From NCBI GenBank assembly GCA_026874595.1, contig CM049315.1:4584664-4648663 (forward strand): a stretch of 64,000 nucleotides of DNA. The letters run 5' to 3'. The notes beneath the pieces were generated by a model that ran no database searches, was not told where the DNA came from, and saw only the letters and a list, made by a program, of their open reading frames with translations. Positions 59,715 through 64,000 of this stretch are shown here, piece after piece. The stretch's first letter is position 1; each line of letters starts with the position of its first letter. The translations under genes and the position numbers were made by a program. The stretch comes from Sipunculus nudus. Its lineage: Eukaryota > Annelida > Sipuncula > Golfingiida > Sipunculidae.

Positions 59715-60958
59715 AAGTATTGTACTTTGGGTTGTGGAATGAATTCTTCTTGTGTTAAATTTTAGAATTTTGTTAATATACCACATGTTGGTTAATGGCG
59801 TGTAAAGTGATGAGTGGTGTTGCCTTAGAAAAGAATAACTGCAGGTGAGAAGAAAATGTGTTTCTAAAGCTGACAGCTGATTCTTGTTCAAATCAGAATT
59901 CCATACTAAGAAAGAAAAACTTATTTTTCAGTCCTTTTAATTTTGACAGGTTGAAAGGCACATTAATTACAGGTCTTTTTTATGCTTGACAGATGGTTAA
60001 ATGTGACATTATGGTCAAAGAACCCTTTTTCAAATAAGCCTTCTTTGGTGTATGTCTGTGTGTGTGTTTGTGATGGTGTGTATGTGTGGAGGGATAATTT
60101 TTCTCTAACCAGATACTTATAATTAAGTATTATCATTATATTGAAGATCAGTTAATGGGTGATCTGTTGAAGATTGACAGGCTTTGTATGCATGTCAGAG
60201 AATTGACAATCACATCCACAATGACGAACAACTCTGTCATAGATGAGGGTTCTGCACTCAGTGGTCATTAGTTTTGATTCTCTCCACCAGATGGTGGAAG
60301 TGCAGCAAAGTAAATGTAATCATCTGCTCAGAGACTTAAAAACTGGGTTCCTTAGCACATGAGCTGGAGTTTACCCAGATTTTATATAATCTAACACTAA
60401 CACTTCAGATTAAGAGATTATTTGACAAGTATTATGAGGAAGAATGTAAAACCATCTTGGTGTGGATGTAATATTTATATAAAGCCAAGCTGAGATATAT
60501 CTTAGTTAAGGCCTATTGAACCTTCAGGAAGGATGAATATATATGTTGACCTAGAATAAGTGTTAGACAAAATGACAGCAAAATTTAGCCAGCAAAAATA
60601 GTAAAATTTCGCACCGGACAACATTATATACATATGTTTTTATGATAATTCAAGGAATATTTGATAGAGTATAGAGTTAGGTATGGGATCATTTAAATCT
60701 ACACTGTATGTTTTAATGCTGTGTTTCTTTTGTATGTGACTCATGCATGTTATCTTCTTATGTTGCTTTAAACTGTGGTTTGTTGAATCTGGTGAAAAAT
60801 GAATTCTGTCCGCGTAATGTTGTCATTCAGTTGCAGAGCTCCATTATAGAAACAGAGAAATTTTGCTTTCCATCATTGGCACCTCCCTAATATGAACACC
60901 TCTGTATGAAGGACACCTGAGGTAATCATGTGATAATAGATAGAATTTGACTTCTGTA

Positions 60959-60983
60959 ACATATATATATATATATATATATA
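60959..60983. repeat. (AT)n microsatellite
   Basis: AT dinucleotide run of about 24 bp. Confidence 0.95.
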
Positions 60984-61261
60984 ACAAATTTTTACTAGTC
61001 TTCAGTAAACTGAGAGGTATACTTTGAACCTTGATACAGATAGCTTTAAATATGTGTGCAAGTATTTTCTATATAATCTGACTGTTAAAAGGTGAACTCT
61101 CCTGCATAATAGTGCCTGGTATGCCAGTATATTTGTATGATTTACTGAGGTGGTAATAAATACAAAAACAATGAAATTAACATAAGAGGCTTTTAACAGT
61201 CTGTGGTGCATTTGTCACTTTTGTATGCTTTGATATGGATAAAAATTGATACTCTGTGTCT

Positions 61262-61306
61262 TTGTTCAGCTGATCAGCTGAGTATCATGACTAGTGGGTC
61301 ACTTGT
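61262..61306 (+). mobile_element. isolated family A-type 3' tail
   Basis: GATCAGCTGAGTATCATGAC, GTGGGTCACTTG then TT. Solitary tail with no recognisable core upstream. Confidence 0.45.
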
Positions 61307-61441
61307 TAGTATTTACAGACATCCTGACATAAAAATCAATCATTTAAACCATTTGATATTTTTACATGCTGTATACCATGCGGTATACAAACTTTCATGT
61401 GAGTGTATTTTATCAACATAATTCTGGGGCGAGAAGGCCTG

Positions 61442-61510
61442 ATATAGTGTATACACAGGCTGATATCTGTGTCAGCTATAGTGTATACACAGGCTGATAT
61501 CTGTGTCCGA
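61442..61510 (+). repeat. 34-bp direct duplication
   Basis: TATAGTGTATACACAGGCTG then ATATCTGTGTC occurs twice back to back. Confidence 0.9.
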
Positions 61511-62449
61511 TACAGCGTAGCCTTATAAATATATAGGTGCCTTGAATGTGGAAGAATGAAAAGTTCAGATATCGCAACTATACCTCAGGCAAACTTTACT
61601 GCTAAACATGTATGGTTGAATACATTTTATACAGCCATGTGTTTATGTGACAGTTTTGTCTGTTAAAGTGAACAGACCTTATCAGACTGACTGCAACTGC
61701 TTGTCACAAGGTCACACTTTCAGCCTGAAAAGTTGGTCCCATGTGTGTTCGTGTGATTTGCATCCCCCTTATCTTTAAGTGTTCTCTTCTGTTGCTGGTT
61801 CTGTGTAAACTGACAGATCATTCGGCATTACCTGTCATCCTTATGGTGTCCCTGACAGCAGTTTGCCTTCCACACATTGATATATATTTTCCAGAGATGC
61901 TTTTTTCCAGCCAGGTTTTATGGCAGAGATTTCTCAGTATGTGATGACCCAAAAAATTTAAATGCTGATATTTCAAACTAATTACAGAGCAATTAAATAT
62001 TGTCAAATGCAAATTTGGAAAAGATATCAAAGGCAAATGATTCCTAGTATCAAGGAATTTGAGTATTTTGCAAAGGTCAGTCATGTTATCACATGATTCA
62101 TAATGAAACTTAATTTCTTAATTACACTCTGATAAAATTATTGCACTTGCATTTAAAAATCAAATGGTTTCATATGCAAATTGGGAGATAACTGTACCAA
62201 ATCATTTAAATATGCATTAAGACTTTGTATTATAAACTACTGACTGGTATTAGCAGACAATCTGATCAGCTCTGATGACTTTTAACAGATGAAATGGAAA
62301 GTGACTGCATCAAGAGAACTTAGCTGTTACAGTGTAATATCAGCCTTATGCAATGCTACAAAAAGTTTATTTAAACCTGTTGAAATAGAATAGTAGTGGA
62401 TGAGACCTCTTATATTCTTAATTTTTGATCTGTATGTCCAAGGTTTTTT

Positions 62450-63170
62450 AGCTCAGCTGACTATAAGTCATCTGAGCTATAGTCGTGGTCCATTGTCCGT
62501 CGTCCGTCCGTCCGTCTGTCCGTCCGTCCGTCCGTCCGTCCGTAGATGTGGCACGTTTTGAAACCGTAAGACCTAGGAATCCAAAATTCAGCATAATGTT
62601 AGATGTCCCCAAGATCTCCTACCAAGCCGAAAACTGGGTCTTTGCGACTTCGTTCCTTTGAGAAATTAAGGAAAAACCTCAATTTTTTATTAAAATCCTA
62701 TTTTCACACTTCAGGACTGCCTCATATCAAAACCACTCGTCTGTTTTTCCTCATATTTACCATTAATATTCCCCTATTGAGTTTCTATGTACATGCCAGA
62801 AATTAAGTCTGTAAAGTATAAATTCTTTAAGTTGTGGGCCCAAACATATTGGACTTTGTAAAAAATCAGGAAAAATAATAACTCACTTAACATGAAAAAT
62901 TTTGAAACTAAAGTTTTTTTTTTCAAGTATATAACTATGTTTAATTAAGATTCAATTGTTTACCCAAAATTAGATCTGAATTTTGTAAATTTTTTAAGTT
63001 ATTAGCATAAAAAAAAAATCAGTACCTTAAATTTTGCCCAACTTTGACCATGGCACGTTTTTTTCCTGTAAGCACCATTGATTTAATTTTCACAGCATGT
63101 AAACATAAATATTTAGTTTGTCTAAATCTAAAATTTGGAAATAAAAGCTTGAAAATTAAGCTAGTTATTG
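62450..63170 (+). mobile_element. family A element copy A6, 3'-truncated
   Basis: 5' hairpin, (GTCC)n and the first core repeat, diverging after about 63120. No 3' tail. Confidence 0.85.
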
Positions 63171-64000
63171 ATTTTTTTTCTGTAGTCACTTGCTTTGATT
63201 ACAGATGCAGGGTCCCACTCCAGGTCACTGGAAGTCAGCTATGCCAGGGTTTCTGATTTGTTACAGTCACTGGGGGAGATCCCCTGCTGTGACAGGTGTA
63301 CAGTTATTCTCATATCACCACCCCAATCACCCCCCCCCCCCCCCACAAACCCAACCCACCAAGTGTTATGCGGTAATTGTTATTGTTTTCACTGTATCTC
63401 CTTAATTGGAATGCTGTTTCCACTCCAATATGCAAAAACTTTCAAGGTGTAATCCAGAAGATGCAATGTTGTATAATGTAGCATTTTTAAAGAAATCAAT
63501 TTTCTTTTAAATGAAATTTAACAAATATAAAGGAACCCATCAGTATGCTTAAATTATTATAAAATATGAAGCACATTATGGATAAATAAAGACACAATTA
63601 AAAAATTGTGAAATCTAAATTAATTTTTTTTTTTAGATATTTATTGTTTTGCAGATTTAAAAGATATATTTTTGTGGTAAAAAATAAATAAACATTTGTA
63701 TGCATGATGTGGTGTTATCTGACAAGAATGAGATTTATGATGATACAATTGAGAATTATGAATAAACTTTTATATTCAGATATATATGTTAAATTGGAAA
63801 TGTATAGAAATATAAACTTAAATTAGAAAATAATTGATGTGATAAAAAAATCAGGATTTAATACAAACATTTCTTCATTATTTTCCTGCCTCAGCAGAAT
63901 TTGAGATCAGGCTTTGTTTGCCCTGTTTTATGTTGTTAATTAGCTATATTTCAACTGTATACATTTCATAAATAAAATACATATATATTCAATAATATAT
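63171..64000. other. non-coding end of window
   Basis: Contains a C-run of about 15 near 63329 in a C/A-rich tract, then strongly AT-rich sequence. No gene supported. Confidence 0.5.

Overview
This is animal nuclear DNA, most likely from a bivalve or other mollusc. The signs are a multi-exon gene with GT-AG introns, AT-rich non-coding sequence, and many copies of short tandem-core elements of the type described in bivalves. No bacterial features (operons, Shine-Dalgarno sites, tRNA or rRNA genes) were seen. The species call is an inference, not a match.

The window holds one convincing gene, on the + strand and cut off at its 5' end. It encodes a bHLH-PAS transcription factor. Ten exons between 13396 and 54392 join with correct phases into 630 codons plus a stop. 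They encode PAS-A, PAS-B, and a Ser/Gln-rich C-terminal tail. The PAS-B region and the segment just after it resemble the Met/gce (methoprene-tolerant) group from memory. The bHLH exon was not found and probably lies upstream.

Layout: 1-12430 is a pile of nested non-autonomous elements, with a pogo/Tigger fragment at 10585-11492. 13396-24832 carries the first eight exons seen, with minisatellites and a TA-flanked 1280-bp insertion in the intron after the second. 24833-52876 is a single 28-kb intron made almost entirely of repeats, ending in a 9.8-kb array of about 112 units of 88 bp. 52877-54392 holds the last two exons, with a poly(A) signal near 54883. 54893-64000 is apparently non-coding, with minisatellites and one truncated element.

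Two things stand out. First, every 88-bp unit is a copy of the boundary between the 28-kb intron and exon 52877: branch-point-like CTGAC, TTTACAG acceptor, then 47 bp of exon. The real exon is the last unit of the array, so about 111 decoy 3' splice sites precede it. In 88-bp units the decoy exon reads in frame into a stop 16 codons later. Second, the dispersed elements (families A, B, C and a variant D) share one end design. Each has a 5' hairpin X-X', a second X' near the 3' end, then a small stem-loop, then CTAG or CTTG, all inserted in a T run. This matches Helentron-associated (HINE / pearl-like) elements. Three nested insertions fix the ends of family A.
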